A stretch of DNA of 27,405 bases, taken from positions 1-27,405 of the IMG/VR virus record IMGVR_UViG_3300008267_000941; one strand, given 5' to 3'. Origin of the DNA: a virus. Made by a program: the position numbers and the translations under genes. Below the pieces are notes generated by a model. That model was not told the DNA's origin. It saw nothing but the letters and a program-made list of their open reading frames with translations, and did not search any database. Of the stretch, positions 1-5,639 are shown piece after piece (position 1 is the first letter of the stretch; each line of letters begins with the position of its first letter).

Positions 1-81
1 GTATATATATACTATACTCCCATGCGTGTTATGGTCCATATACCCGGCTACCCGATAAACCTGTGTGAATACACACAAAAC

Positions 82-97
82 AGATCGTATACGATCT
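82..97. repeat. Perfect 16-bp palindrome
   Basis: AGATCGTATACGATCT is its own reverse complement. It lies 13 bp before a second perfect 16-bp palindrome. Such sites often bind dimeric proteins, but no binding protein can be named from this window. Confidence 0.75.
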
Positions 98-110
98 TTA
101 CGCGCCGATT

Positions 111-126
111 GTATATACGTATATAC
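111..126. repeat. Perfect 16-bp palindrome, partly repeated downstream
   Basis: GTATATACGTATATAC is its own reverse complement. Its first 12 bases (GTATATACGTAT) recur exactly at 232-243, and related GTATATA tracts lie at the window start and near 290-302. This suggests a repeated binding motif rather than chance AT-richness. Confidence 0.7.
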
Positions 127-261
127 GCTACATAGCATCCCACACATTTCCAGACTAACCCTTTGGGATATAGATGGTAAAACCCAAAATCTCTCTTTTA
201 TAACATTTTTTGGTATCGACCAAGTATATATGTATATACGTATTAAGGTGTGGTGGTGAAG

Positions 262-285
262 GGTCCACATGTGGGGGCCTTTTTC
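262..285 (+). terminator. Possible intrinsic terminator
   Basis: GGTCC (262-266) can pair with GGGCC (275-279), giving five pairs including one G-T, around an 8-base loop. T280-T284 follows directly. The shape fits a rho-independent terminator for a transcript entering from upstream. The stem is short, so this is tentative. Confidence 0.4.
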
Positions 286-313
286 CTTGGATATGTATAT
301 ATGAATTAAAGAT

Positions 314-344
314 AACGGCTTAGGACCGTTGTAGTTTAGGCTAC
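314..344 (+). other. Two adjacent hairpins resembling tRNA anticodon and variable arms
   Basis: AACGG (314-318) pairs perfectly with CCGTT (326-330) around the 7-base loop CTTAGGA. This is the size of a tRNA anticodon arm, and the loop would present TAG as for tRNA-Leu. The next base starts GTAG (331-334), which pairs with CTAC (341-344) around six bases, like a long variable arm. However, I find no D-arm upstream. The expected T-arm is replaced by a 12-bp hairpin, and no acceptor stem is visible. It may be a tRNA-Leu remnant or an unrelated RNA structure. Confidence 0.35.
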
Positions 345-346
345 TC

Positions 347-382
347 AAACCCCGGTGAATTCGCTACTCATCGGGGTTTTCT
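347..382 (+). terminator. 12-bp hairpin followed by TTTT, terminator-like
   Basis: AAACCCCGGTGA (347-358) pairs along its whole length with TCATCGGGGTTT (368-379), with one G-T pair, around a 9-base loop. T377-T380 then CT follow. This is a strong GC-rich hairpin but the T tract is short. It separates the left non-coding region from the promoter-like repeat at 420, so it could end upstream transcription or protect an RNA 3' end. Confidence 0.5.
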
Positions 383-419
383 ACACTCTCCCACCCTCTG
401 TTTGGCCTCCGGGTGAATT

Positions 420-440
420 GATGTTATATTTAGGTATAAT
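420..440 (+). promoter_or_regulatory. Promoter-like repeat, copy 1
   Basis: The 20 bases GATGTTATATTTAGGTATAA occur here and again, identically, at 980-999. Both copies sit a short way upstream of a start codon (15 and 29 bases), and both end in a TATAAT- or TATAAG-like hexamer that could be a -10 element. No good -35 hexamer lies at 17 bp. An upstream box inside the repeat may replace it, as happens at T4 middle promoters. The promoter role is inferred from the repetition and position. Confidence 0.5.
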
Positions 441-454
441 TAAATAATTAGAAC

Positions 455-619
455 ATGGTAACAACAGCAGCATTTATTTGGATGGCATATTGCGCAGTAT
501 CACATGTACGCATTGATGCTAAAAAGAAAGGTGAGGATTTGTCATTTAAATCTCAAGGTATCTGGTATGCAATTCAGATTGTGCTTTACTGGATTCTAAC
601 AGCAGCATTCATTATATAA
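455..619 (+). CDS. Small membrane protein, unknown function
   Basis: This 54-residue frame starts at ATG 455, just after the promoter-like repeat, and ends at TAA 617-619. The N-terminal segment (residues 3-18, VTTAAFIWMAYCAVSH) and the C-terminal segment (about 36-54, rich in I, W, Y, L and A) are hydrophobic. A charged stretch with KKKGED (23-28) separates them, so a two-pass hairpin in the inner membrane is plausible. There is no clear ribosome binding site. I do not recognise a family. Its position between a repeated promoter-like element and an AT-hook gene makes it a likely early or middle accessory gene. Confidence 0.55.
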   Translation: MVTTAAFIWMAYCAVSHVRIDAKKKGEDLSFKSQGIWYAIQIVLYWILTAAFII

Positions 620-641
620 TAATTAAACACAAATAAAAGTT

Positions 642-953
642 ATGGAACAAAAACGCAGAGGTCGCCCACCTGGATTGGGTAAAAAGAAAGAGGTTGAAAT
701 TCAATTGAACACAACTACTACAACAGAACCAAAAAAACGTGGTAGGAAAGCAGTGGAGAAACCAAATATTATATTCCCTGATGTGGTTATGGAGGGAGAA
801 ATTGAAGGAACTACTACTGAGAAATTGAAGTTCATGGCTGTTCAGGTAAAGCAAATGGATAAAACATTGGATTTGGAACCGTACCGAATGGATATACGGA
901 TGAAAAAACATGACACTATTCAACGAATCTGTTACTTGATTGAGAGTCTTTAA
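642..953 (+). CDS. AT-hook-like small DNA-binding protein
   Basis: The 103-residue product has two AT-hook-like motifs: KRRGRPPGLGKKK near residues 4-16, containing the GRP core with flanking basic residues, and KKRGRKA near 31-37. AT-hooks insert into the minor groove of AT-rich DNA, so a role in binding or organising this AT-rich phage DNA, or in transcription, is likely. The C-terminal half (about 55-103) is predicted helical and charged (KLKFMAVQVKQMDKTLDLEP), possibly a dimerisation domain. It begins 22 bases after the preceding stop, suggesting cotranscription. AAAAGTT before the ATG is not a convincing ribosome site. The exact target is unknown. Confidence 0.75.
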   Translation: MEQKRRGRPPGLGKKKEVEIQLNTTTTTEPKKRGRKAVEKPNIIFPDVVMEGEIEGTTTEKLKFMAVQVKQMDKTLDLEPYRMDIRMKKHDTIQRICYLIESL

Positions 954-961
954 CAGGAGGC

Positions 962-1000
962 TTGGCTCCACAGGAAAAGGATGTTATATTTAGGTATAAG
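962..1000 (+). promoter_or_regulatory. Promoter-like repeat copy 2 with TTGGCTCCACAG box
   Basis: Two repeated sequences meet here. TTGGCTCCACAG (962-973) recurs at 3201-3212, and the 20-nt element at 980-999 recurs at 420-439. The end of the second element with the next base reads TATAAG (995-1000). The distance from TTGGCT to this hexamer is too long for a normal -35/-10 pair, so the TTGGCTCCACAG box may bind an activator. The segment lies directly upstream of the DUF932-like gene. Confidence 0.5.
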
Positions 1001-1028
1001 TTAAAATATTAATTAAAAAATAAAGGTT

Positions 1029-1829
1029 ATGTTAGACATCGAAAAAAACACATTTCTAAACGAATCACAGATTCGTGAACAAGCAAAATCAATTTTCACA
1101 ACTAAGGGTGCTCCAGGCACTAGTGAAAAATATGCTCACATTTCCACCTTCCAAATCATTCAGGATATGGAAAAACTAGGTTGGGGAGTAGTTGATGCAA
1201 AACAAGTACGCGCCCGCAAAGGTGATGGTTACCAGAAACACCTAGTTGTGTTCCGCAATAATGAGATTGTCATTAAAGGAGATGATGGTGATCATGCTTA
1301 CCCACAGATTCTACTAACTAATAGTCACGACGGTAAAAATGCTTTTACTTTCACAGCAGGTTTGTTCCGTATGGTATGTGAAAATGGTTTGGTTATTTGT
1401 TCTAAGGAGTTTGAAAATCTTAAGATTCGTCACTACGGATATGATTTTGAAGAGTTAAAAGCAGTAATTGGTAAGATTGTAGAGAAACTTCCACTAACAG
1501 TTGAATCAATGAATACATTTAAGAAAAAGAAACTTCGTAAAGAACAAATTGCTGAGTTTGCTAAGAAAGCAGCTGCAATTCGATTTGGGGCAGAACAACT
1601 TCAAAATATTACAATTGATTATAATAAATTGATTGAACCAACTCGCCCTGAAGATAAAGGAACTGATTTGTGGAGCGTATTTAATGTAGTTCAAGAAAAA
1701 CTAGTACATGGTATGTTTGAATATACATCAGGTGCTAAGTTACGTAAAGCAAGAAAAATTAAGAATTTTAAACAAGACCTTGATTTGAATGCTAAACTAT
1801 ATGAACTTGCAATTGAGTATGCAGCTTAA
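1029..1829 (+). CDS. DUF932-family phage/plasmid protein
   Basis: The 266-residue protein matches the DUF932 (phage/plasmid-like) pattern as I know it. An early segment has KYAHISTFQIIQDMEKLGWG (about 36-55). A central region has HDGKNAFTFTAGLFRMVCEN followed by GLVIC (about 100-124), corresponding to the conserved R...C.NGL motif. A basic helical C-terminal half follows (KKKKLRKEQ near 160-168). The biochemical role of the family is not established; members occur on phages and plasmids and may act on nucleic acid. The start at ATG 1029 follows AAAGGTT and lies 29 bases after the promoter-like repeat. The length is normal for short DUF932 members. The next small gene overlaps its end. Confidence 0.75.
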   Translation: MLDIEKNTFLNESQIREQAKSIFTTKGAPGTSEKYAHISTFQIIQDMEKLGWGVVDAKQVRARKGDGYQKHLVVFRNNEIVIKGDDGDHAYPQILLTNSHDGKNAFTFTAGLFRMVCENGLVICSKEFENLKIRHYGYDFEELKAVIGKIVEKLPLTVESMNTFKKKKLRKEQIAEFAKKAAAIRFGAEQLQNITIDYNKLIEPTRPEDKGTDLWSVFNVVQEKLVHGMFEYTSGAKLRKARKIKNFKQDLDLNAKLYELAIEYAA

Positions 1830-2010
1830 TAATAAACAAGAATTACATCAGCTAATAAGTAAAGAGCTGAAATTAGAGCCAATCACCACCCACATAGATG
1901 AGTTGTGGGTGGTGGTTACAAGGACACTACATAAAGGAATTAATGTTTCTAAAGAGAACATTATTGATTATTATTTGACATGTTGTAAGTATGATAATCT
2001 AAAAGATTAA
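1819..2010 (+). CDS. Small unknown protein overlapping the DUF932 gene
   Basis: This frame overlaps the 3' end of the DUF932-like gene. I choose ATG 1819 (63 residues, 11-nt overlap) because long overlaps are unusual here. ATG 1789 (73 residues) and ATG 1801 are alternatives in the same frame. The protein is mixed charged and hydrophobic, with HIDELWVVVTRTLHKGINVS in its middle and YLTCCKYDNLKD at its end. I do not recognise a family or motif. The stop is only four bases before the first tRNA-like element, so the messenger probably runs into the RNA cluster. Confidence 0.55.
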   Translation: MQLNNKQELHQLISKELKLEPITTHIDELWVVVTRTLHKGINVSKENIIDYYLTCCKYDNLKD

Positions 2011-2014
2011 TTTA

Positions 2015-2135
2015 GGTCAAGTGGCGGAAGAAAGTGATTCTAGATGACACTTCAGGTAAACGCAAGTCGTAGGTAGCACTACCCATAACCAGCCTTAACG
2101 TGATGGGTTTGCAGGTTCAAATCCTGCCTTGACCA
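2015..2135 (+). tRNA. Unusual 121-nt tRNA-like element, anticodon not assignable
   Basis: The ends look like a real tRNA. GGTCAAG (2015-2021) pairs perfectly with CTTGACC (2128-2134). A canonical T-arm is present: GCAGG, loop TTCAAAT, CCTGC (2111-2127). CCA is not encoded, as in the two neighbouring tRNAs. TGGCGGAA (2022-2029) and CAGGTAAACGC (2053-2063) resemble the D-arm of tRNA-Leu. About 20 extra bases separate the two D-arm parts and can form AAGTG/CACTT (2032-2036 with 2048-2052). Between 2064 and 2110 I find no 5-bp stem with a 7-base anticodon loop, only GTAG/CTAC (2069-2072, 2079-2082) and CCCAT/ATGGG (2082-2086, 2103-2107). It may be a degenerate tRNA, one carrying insertions, or a tRNA-like regulatory RNA. 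Confidence 0.55.
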
Positions 2136-2140
2136 CGTAT

Positions 2141-2214
2141 GCCCCCATAGCTCAGTTGGATAGAGCAACAGATTTCTAATCTGTGGGCCTCAGGTTCGAA
2201 TCCTGATGGGGGTA
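2141..2214 (+). tRNA. tRNA-Arg (TCT)
   Basis: A complete cloverleaf can be drawn. The acceptor stem is GCCCCCA/TGGGGGT with a G-T closing pair, the D-arm is GCTC...GAGC, and the anticodon arm is ACAGA-TTTCTAA-TCTGT. The variable loop is GGGCC and the T-arm is TCAGG-TTCGAAT-CCTGA. The anticodon is TCT, reading AGA and AGG. AGA is visibly the main arginine codon in the late genes of this window, so the phage tRNA would help their translation. CCA is not encoded and must be added by an enzyme. Confidence 0.93.
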
Positions 2215-2220
2215 CTAATA

Positions 2221-2294
2221 GCACCTTTAGCTCAATTGGTTAGAGCAACTGACTCATAATCAGTAGGTCGCAGGTTCGATTCCTGCAAGGTGCA
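2221..2294 (+). tRNA. tRNA with CAT anticodon (Met elongator or Ile2)
   Basis: The cloverleaf is clear: acceptor GCACCTT/AAGGTGC, D-arm GCTC...GAGC, anticodon arm ACTGA-CTCATAA-TCAGT, and T-arm GCAGG-TTCGATT-CCTGC, with discriminator A and no encoded CCA. CAT can mean elongator methionine, or isoleucine if the first anticodon base is converted to lysidine by TilS. The GC-rich stems do not settle this. ATA codons are frequent in the late genes, so an Ile2 tRNA would be useful, but this is only inference. Confidence 0.92.
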
Positions 2295-2333
2295 CTAAAA
2301 AGTAAGTTATTTAAAATAAAGGAGAAACAAATT

Positions 2334-2651
2334 ATGGAAACAATGTATTTTGTTTTAGGTATGCTCTCGATTATTGCGGCTGCTATTATAGCTGTAATTG
2401 TTTGGGGTATAGTTAAGATTAACAAATTAACGTTTGAATTAAAAGCCACTCATGAGTGGATAGATAATAATACTCGAGAGAGGGATTATAATTTTGAACA
2501 AGTTTATAAAAAGATTGATGGGACAGAACGTCAAATGTCTTATGAATTTGAAAATATTCATAGGCTGATTGCTGAGCAGCGTTCATATACAGACTCACGA
2601 TTTGATAAAGCAACAGGTCTAACTGGAGCTAAACAATTAATTAAAGGATAA
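2334..2651 (+). CDS. Membrane-anchored coiled-coil protein
   Basis: The 105-residue product starts with a long hydrophobic segment (residues 3-28, FVLGMLSIIAAAIIAVIVWG) that looks like a single membrane anchor. A highly charged helical region follows with repeated aromatic and charged residues (EWIDNNTRERDYNFEQVYKK, about 41-60), then MSYEFENIHRLIAEQRSYTD (about 69-88), likely coiled coil. The short tail includes GLTGAKQLIKG. It is one of the few genes here with a Shine-Dalgarno-like AAGGAG (2319-2324), nine bases before ATG 2334. It follows the tRNA cluster and is closed by a strong terminator. The function is unknown; a lysis or membrane-remodelling role is possible but unsupported. Confidence 0.7.
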   Translation: METMYFVLGMLSIIAAAIIAVIVWGIVKINKLTFELKATHEWIDNNTRERDYNFEQVYKKIDGTERQMSYEFENIHRLIAEQRSYTDSRFDKATGLTGAKQLIKG

Positions 2652-2673
2652 TAATAATTTAAACTTACTTTTT

Positions 2674-2699
2674 AAAGCGGCTTTTAGCCGCTTTTTTTC
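2674..2699 (+). terminator. Strong intrinsic terminator
   Basis: AAAGCGGC (2674-2681) pairs perfectly with GCCGCTTT (2687-2694) around the loop TTTTA, and the T run continues to 2698. This is a textbook rho-independent terminator and ends the accessory/tRNA unit before the next gene block. Confidence 0.9.
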
Positions 2700-2779
2700 T
2701 TATTATATTACGATATATATAAAATATAAGTAAGTGTGTTAACCCTACTTAAAACTGCCTTTTACCATATGTATAATGT

Positions 2780-3193
2780 ATGAATATTAACAAAATATTT
2801 AGTTTATTTAAGTCTCCTGAAGAACCTGAAGAGACTATATCACAGATAGATTTATCTGAAAGTCCTGTAGTCTGGATAGGGATGTTTAAAAGATTAATTA
2901 CTAATTATGAGACATTTGCTAGACAATTAATTAAATTTTTAGGTGATGCTAACCCAGATCTAGATGTTATTGAAATTGAAAGAATTAGTGGGTATATGGT
3001 TTATGATAAAGCTTATAACCATTTATTTAAATTAGATATTACTAATCAAACACATCTTGATTGTATTAATCTATATTCAGATAATATATTCAAGAAAACA
3101 TTAGATGCAGCTTTAGTATATTTTGAAAGTGTAGAGGAATATGAAAGATGTATATTCTTGAAACAAATTCAAGATATAGTAAACCTCTCTTAA
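2780..3193 (+). CDS. Unknown 137-residue acidic protein
   Basis: The product begins MNINKIFSLFKSPEEPEETI and is acidic and mostly helical in character, with no signal peptide, cysteine motif or catalytic signature. Segments such as WIGMFKRLITNYETFARQLI (about 32-51) look amphipathic. I do not recognise the family. It follows the terminator at 2674-2699, so it should have its own promoter. The AT-rich gap 2700-2779 contains TATAAT at 2772-2777, too close to ATG 2780 to serve as a normal -10 element for this start. Codon use is like the late genes. Confidence 0.7.
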   Translation: MNINKIFSLFKSPEEPEETISQIDLSESPVVWIGMFKRLITNYETFARQLIKFLGDANPDLDVIEIERISGYMVYDKAYNHLFKLDITNQTHLDCINLYSDNIFKKTLDAALVYFESVEEYERCIFLKQIQDIVNLS

Positions 3194-3200
3194 GAATAAT

Positions 3201-3234
3201 TTGGCTCCACAGTTTTATTTTAGTATTATATAAT
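3201..3234 (+). promoter_or_regulatory. TTGGCTCCACAG box, second copy, with downstream TATAAT
   Basis: The 12-mer TTGGCTCCACAG (3201-3212) is identical to 962-973, and TATAAT lies at 3229-3234. In both places the box falls just after a gene end and before a -10-like hexamer. The rest of the gap up to 3310 is AT-rich and I see no ATG-started frame in it. A shared regulatory role is inferred from the repetition. Confidence 0.45.
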
Positions 3235-3310
3235 TACGAGTTATAGGAAAAACATTAAAACGTAGAGATAAGAAACGTGATAATGTAATAACGTTATTAA
3301 AAATAAATAT

Positions 3311-3514
3311 ATGAAACATAGAAACAGTATTTTACATGAACTTAATAAAATTGAGGGATTAACTAATCAACTTAATTTCATTGTTAATCAACAACAACCA
3401 ATTGAAGAATATAAGGCTGCTTTAGAGCGCATTAGAGAATCAATTGAACAAGCTAGAGCTTATGTTGAAAGCGAGCCCGTTGATGGTTATGAATTAAATG
3501 TTGCTACACGATGA
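3311..3514 (+). CDS. Small helical protein, unknown
   Basis: The 67-residue product is charged and almost entirely helix-forming, with probable coiled coil from residue 6 to 55 (ELNKIEGLTNQLNFIVNQQQ, then EEYKAALERIRESIEQARAY). It has no cysteines or known motif. Its TGA stop overlaps the ATG of the HD-domain gene by four bases, so translation of the two is probably coupled. It may be a partner or regulator of that hydrolase. The ATG at 3311 has no Shine-Dalgarno and is preceded by AAATAAATAT. Confidence 0.65.
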   Translation: MKHRNSILHELNKIEGLTNQLNFIVNQQQPIEEYKAALERIRESIEQARAYVESEPVDGYELNVATR

Positions 3515-4287
3515 AATTAACAGCAGAACAAATCCAAGACAATTGGAACAAATTTTTGTCCATCATTGATGAACATATCTCTGAACCTAGATGTTCTGAA
3601 TTAAAAGCATTTTATGAGCAATATGCTGAACGTGTTATGCTCATGCCTGCTTCCCATAAAAAAGAATATCATAATGCATTCCCAGGTGGTTATGTAGATC
3701 ATGTATTACGAGTAGTGCAGTGTGCTCTTAAACTAAATAAAGTTTGGGTAGAAATGGGAGTTGATGCTTCAACATATACAGTTGAAGAATTAGTATTTGC
3801 CTCTTTAAATCATGATCTAGGTAAAATGGGTGATGAACAAAACGAATCATATATCCCTCAGACAGACCAATGGCGTAAAGAGAAATTAGGTGAAGACTAT
3901 AAATTTAATGATCGACTTGAATATATGTCAGTACCAGATCGTGGATTGCATTTACTCATGTCTCATGGTATTACATTTTCCAGAAACGAAATGTTAGCAA
4001 TTAAATTACATGATGGTTTATATGATGATGCTAACAAGCCATATTTAATGTCTTGGTCACCAGAAACAAAACCACGTACTGCGTTAGTGTTTATTGTGCA
4101 TCAAGCGGATTTAATGGCGGCACGTATTGAGTTTGAACAAGTATGGATGCCTAAACTTAAAGGCGAAGTAACCCAAAGTAATTCATCAAATTTCACAATT
4201 GAAAAAAATAAAAAATCACCTATTAAGACTAAAGCTTTAGGTAATATCAAGAGTGAAGGATTAAAAAGTTTACTAGATAATATATGA
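3511..4287 (+). CDS. HD-domain metal-dependent phosphohydrolase
   Basis: The 258-residue protein carries the H...HD...D metal-binding signature. H64 lies in FPGGYVDHVLRVVQ, H101-D102 in FASLNHDLGKMGD, and D200 in VFIVHQADLMAAR. Additional histidines (H54, H167) may complete the site. HD-domain enzymes hydrolyse phosphoester bonds of nucleotides such as dNTPs or (p)ppGpp. The substrate cannot be told here. The region after residue 205 is basic and low-complexity, a likely flexible tail. The gene overlaps the small helical gene before it and the membrane-protein gene after it by four bases each, and leads to the late sigma factor. A role in nucleotide metabolism or in countering host signalling is inferred. 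Confidence 0.85.
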   Translation: MKLTAEQIQDNWNKFLSIIDEHISEPRCSELKAFYEQYAERVMLMPASHKKEYHNAFPGGYVDHVLRVVQCALKLNKVWVEMGVDASTYTVEELVFASLNHDLGKMGDEQNESYIPQTDQWRKEKLGEDYKFNDRLEYMSVPDRGLHLLMSHGITFSRNEMLAIKLHDGLYDDANKPYLMSWSPETKPRTALVFIVHQADLMAARIEFEQVWMPKLKGEVTQSNSSNFTIEKNKKSPIKTKALGNIKSEGLKSLLDNI

Positions 4288-4559
4288 TTATAGCAATTGT
4301 TATATTAAGTTTGATGGTCGTGATCTTAGGATACACGACCTTTAACTTACTTAGAAAAAATGAAAAACAAGAAGATATCTTAATGGGGTATATGTCTTAT
4401 TTAAATAAAGTATCTGATATAATTGAACTCTCAGATAAAAAACTTAAAGAAGTAGATGCTAAAGAATCATTCAAATCAGATGATGAAGTAGGTTTCTTTT
4501 TTGAATCAATTAAACAAATCCAAAGTATTTTAAATCAATTTAATATTAAAAATTTATGA
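4284..4559 (+). CDS. One-pass membrane protein before the sigma factor
   Basis: The 91-residue product has an N-terminal membrane segment (residues 1-22, MIIAIVILSLMVVILGYTTF), then basic LLRKNEKQ, then a soluble helical part. Near its end is the stretch FKSDDEVGFFFESIKQIQ (about 64-81). A short phage protein with a similar membrane helix and DDEVG..F..IK ending is something I recall from other T4-like phages, without a known function. The four-base overlaps on both sides tie it to the HD hydrolase and the gp55-like gene. It could anchor a complex at the membrane, but nothing in the sequence proves it. Confidence 0.7.
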   Translation: MIIAIVILSLMVVILGYTTFNLLRKNEKQEDILMGYMSYLNKVSDIIELSDKKLKEVDAKESFKSDDEVGFFFESIKQIQSILNQFNIKNL

Positions 4560-5275
4560 GTGATGAAGTAGCTGTAGTAGTTAAACCTAAAACAAGTGGA
4601 ATGTATTTCACTCAAGAAACAGAAAATGCTATTATTGAATATAATAATACTTTAGATTTTGAGGTAAGGAGTAGAATTTATAGTGATCGTATCCATTATG
4701 CTTTTTTTAAATTAACAGAAAATATTATCCATACTTTTAAATTTTACTATACTGAAGTCGATAATATTCAGGATTTACAACATGAAGTAATTTCATTTTT
4801 ACTTTCTAAAATCCATTTATTCAACCCAGAAAAAGGAGCTAAAGCATATTCATATTTTGGGACTATTGCTAAACGTTATCTTATTATTTCTAATACTAAA
4901 AATTACAAAAAACGAGTAGATAAAGCCCCAGTTGAAGAATTAGAATCAGATGAAAGACATAGTTATAATATTGATGATACTCCTGCTAATCAAAAATTAA
5001 ATGTGTTTATGGATCAATATGTTGATTATTGTTCTAAAAATATTCATACATTATTCCCTAAAGATGGGGATGCTAAAATAGCAGATGCAATTCTAGAATT
5101 ATTCCGTAAAAGAGAAAGTATAGAAATCTTTAATAAAAAAGCATTATATATCTATATTCGAGAAATTATTGATGCTAAAACACCTAAAATTACTAAAATA
5201 GCAAATAAACTTTATGATATATTTAAAGAATATTACTATTTCTATTTAGAAAATGGGTATACAAATTTCCCATAA
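4556..5275 (+). CDS. gp55-like late-transcription sigma factor
   Basis: The 239-residue product resembles the divergent sigma factors of T4-like phages (gp55), which replace the host sigma subunit on RNA polymerase and recognise the TATAAATA-type -10 element of late promoters. The most family-like part is residues 68-121: VDNIQDLQHEVISFLLSKIH, then FNPEKGAKAYSYFGTIAKRY, then a basic NYKKR. This is a region-2-like helical pair ending in the aromatic-rich strand-opening segment. T4 gp55 is shorter (about 185 residues); the extra length lies in the C-terminal half. Late-promoter-like sites downstream fit this role. The identification rests on motif resemblance, not alignment. Confidence 0.7.
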   Translation: MSDEVAVVVKPKTSGMYFTQETENAIIEYNNTLDFEVRSRIYSDRIHYAFFKLTENIIHTFKFYYTEVDNIQDLQHEVISFLLSKIHLFNPEKGAKAYSYFGTIAKRYLIISNTKNYKKRVDKAPVEELESDERHSYNIDDTPANQKLNVFMDQYVDYCSKNIHTLFPKDGDAKIADAILELFRKRESIEIFNKKALYIYIREIIDAKTPKITKIANKLYDIFKEYYYFYLENGYTNFP

Positions 5276-5278
5276 GTA

Positions 5279-5290
5279 TATTTATAACTA
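5279..5290 (+). promoter_or_regulatory. Late-promoter-like site
   Basis: TATTTATAACTA lies four bases after the sigma-factor stop and 22 bases before ATG 5301. It includes TATAACTA, close to the T4 late -10 consensus TATAAATA. It would start the virion-gene unit. Confidence 0.5.
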
Positions 5291-5300
5291 AATATATACC

Positions 5301-5639
5301 ATGAATGGGTTAGATAATATTGTATTTGGTAGTAAGAAATTTTCTGATATTTTAGAAGAAATATATAATAATCAAAAGAAAAAAGAAAAACAAATCTCTG
5401 CCCTTATATCAGAACTTAAACCACTAGTAAATGAGATAGGTGATGCTACTTTAATTGTTCCTTTAATTAAAGAATACTTAGAAATAAGTGTTAAGAATGA
5501 TGAACAATTAATTAAAATGGCTACAATCATCCAACGTATTATGAGTAATAATAATACTGAAGGAGGATTAGGAATATCTGAAGAAGAAAAAGCCCAATTA
5601 CTTGCTGAAATAGATAAGTTTAAAGAAGGAGGTGAATAA
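5301..5639 (+). CDS. Unknown helical phage protein
   Basis: The 112-residue product is helical, with a KKKEKQISALISELKPLV stretch (about 26-43) and LIVPLIKEYLEISVKNDEQL (about 51-70), and an acidic C-terminus. I recall similar short proteins beside baseplate genes in uncultured phages, but no function. It is probably the first gene of the late unit, 22 bases behind a TATTTATAA site. Its last codons contain AAGGAGGTGA, which may serve as the ribosome site of the next gene; the two overlap by one base. A chaperone or minor virion role is possible but not shown. Confidence 0.65.
   Translation: MNGLDNIVFGSKKFSDILEEIYNNQKKKEKQISALISELKPLVNEIGDATLIVPLIKEYLEISVKNDEQLIKMATIIQRIMSNNNTEGGLGISEEEKAQLLAEIDKFKEGGE
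5627..5635 (+). promoter_or_regulatory. Strong Shine-Dalgarno inside the preceding gene
   Basis: AGGAGGTGA lies six bases before ATG 5639 and matches the 16S rRNA tail very well. It is exceptional in this window, where most late genes lack such a site. It also encodes the Gly-Gly-Glu end of the preceding protein, so coincidence is possible. Confidence 0.5.

Larger units (their letters stand above)
1..419. other. Non-coding region with palindromes and hairpins
   Basis: I see no convincing gene in this stretch. It holds two perfect 16-bp palindromes (82-97, 111-126) and several GTATATA/TATATAC tracts (about 1-17, 111-126, 223-243, 290-302). It also has a short inverted repeat TGTGT-GAAT-ACACA (62-75) and, at 262-380, a series of hairpins. 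The base composition is more GC-rich in the hairpin part than in the downstream genes. The single open frame of 64 codons (65-259) starts with GTG, runs through the palindromes and resembles no family I know. The region could be regulatory, an origin or a degenerate tRNA region. The sequence alone does not decide. Confidence 0.6.

Noticed and set aside
65-259. A 64-codon + strand frame starting with GTG
   Set aside because: It runs through two palindromes and repeats, has no ribosome site and shows no recognisable motif. I treat it as chance.
612-971. Minus-strand frame of 119 codons opposite the AT-hook gene
   Set aside because: It is a shadow of the + strand gene, with a phenylalanine- and serine-rich composition expected from the reverse complement of A-rich coding DNA.
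2015-2135. Self-splicing (group I) intron in the tRNA-like element
   Set aside because: The extra sequence is only a few dozen bases, far too short for a group I intron, and no conserved core can be seen.
2772-2777. TATAAT as the promoter -10 of the gene at 2780
   Set aside because: It lies two bases before the ATG, so a transcript starting there would begin inside the coding sequence.
3231-3313. Open frame without ATG ending at TGA 3311-3313, encoding IGKTLKRRDKKRDNVITLLK
   Set aside because: No ATG, GTG or TTG start gives a useful product in the frame, so a gene cannot be supported although the peptide is basic and gene-like.
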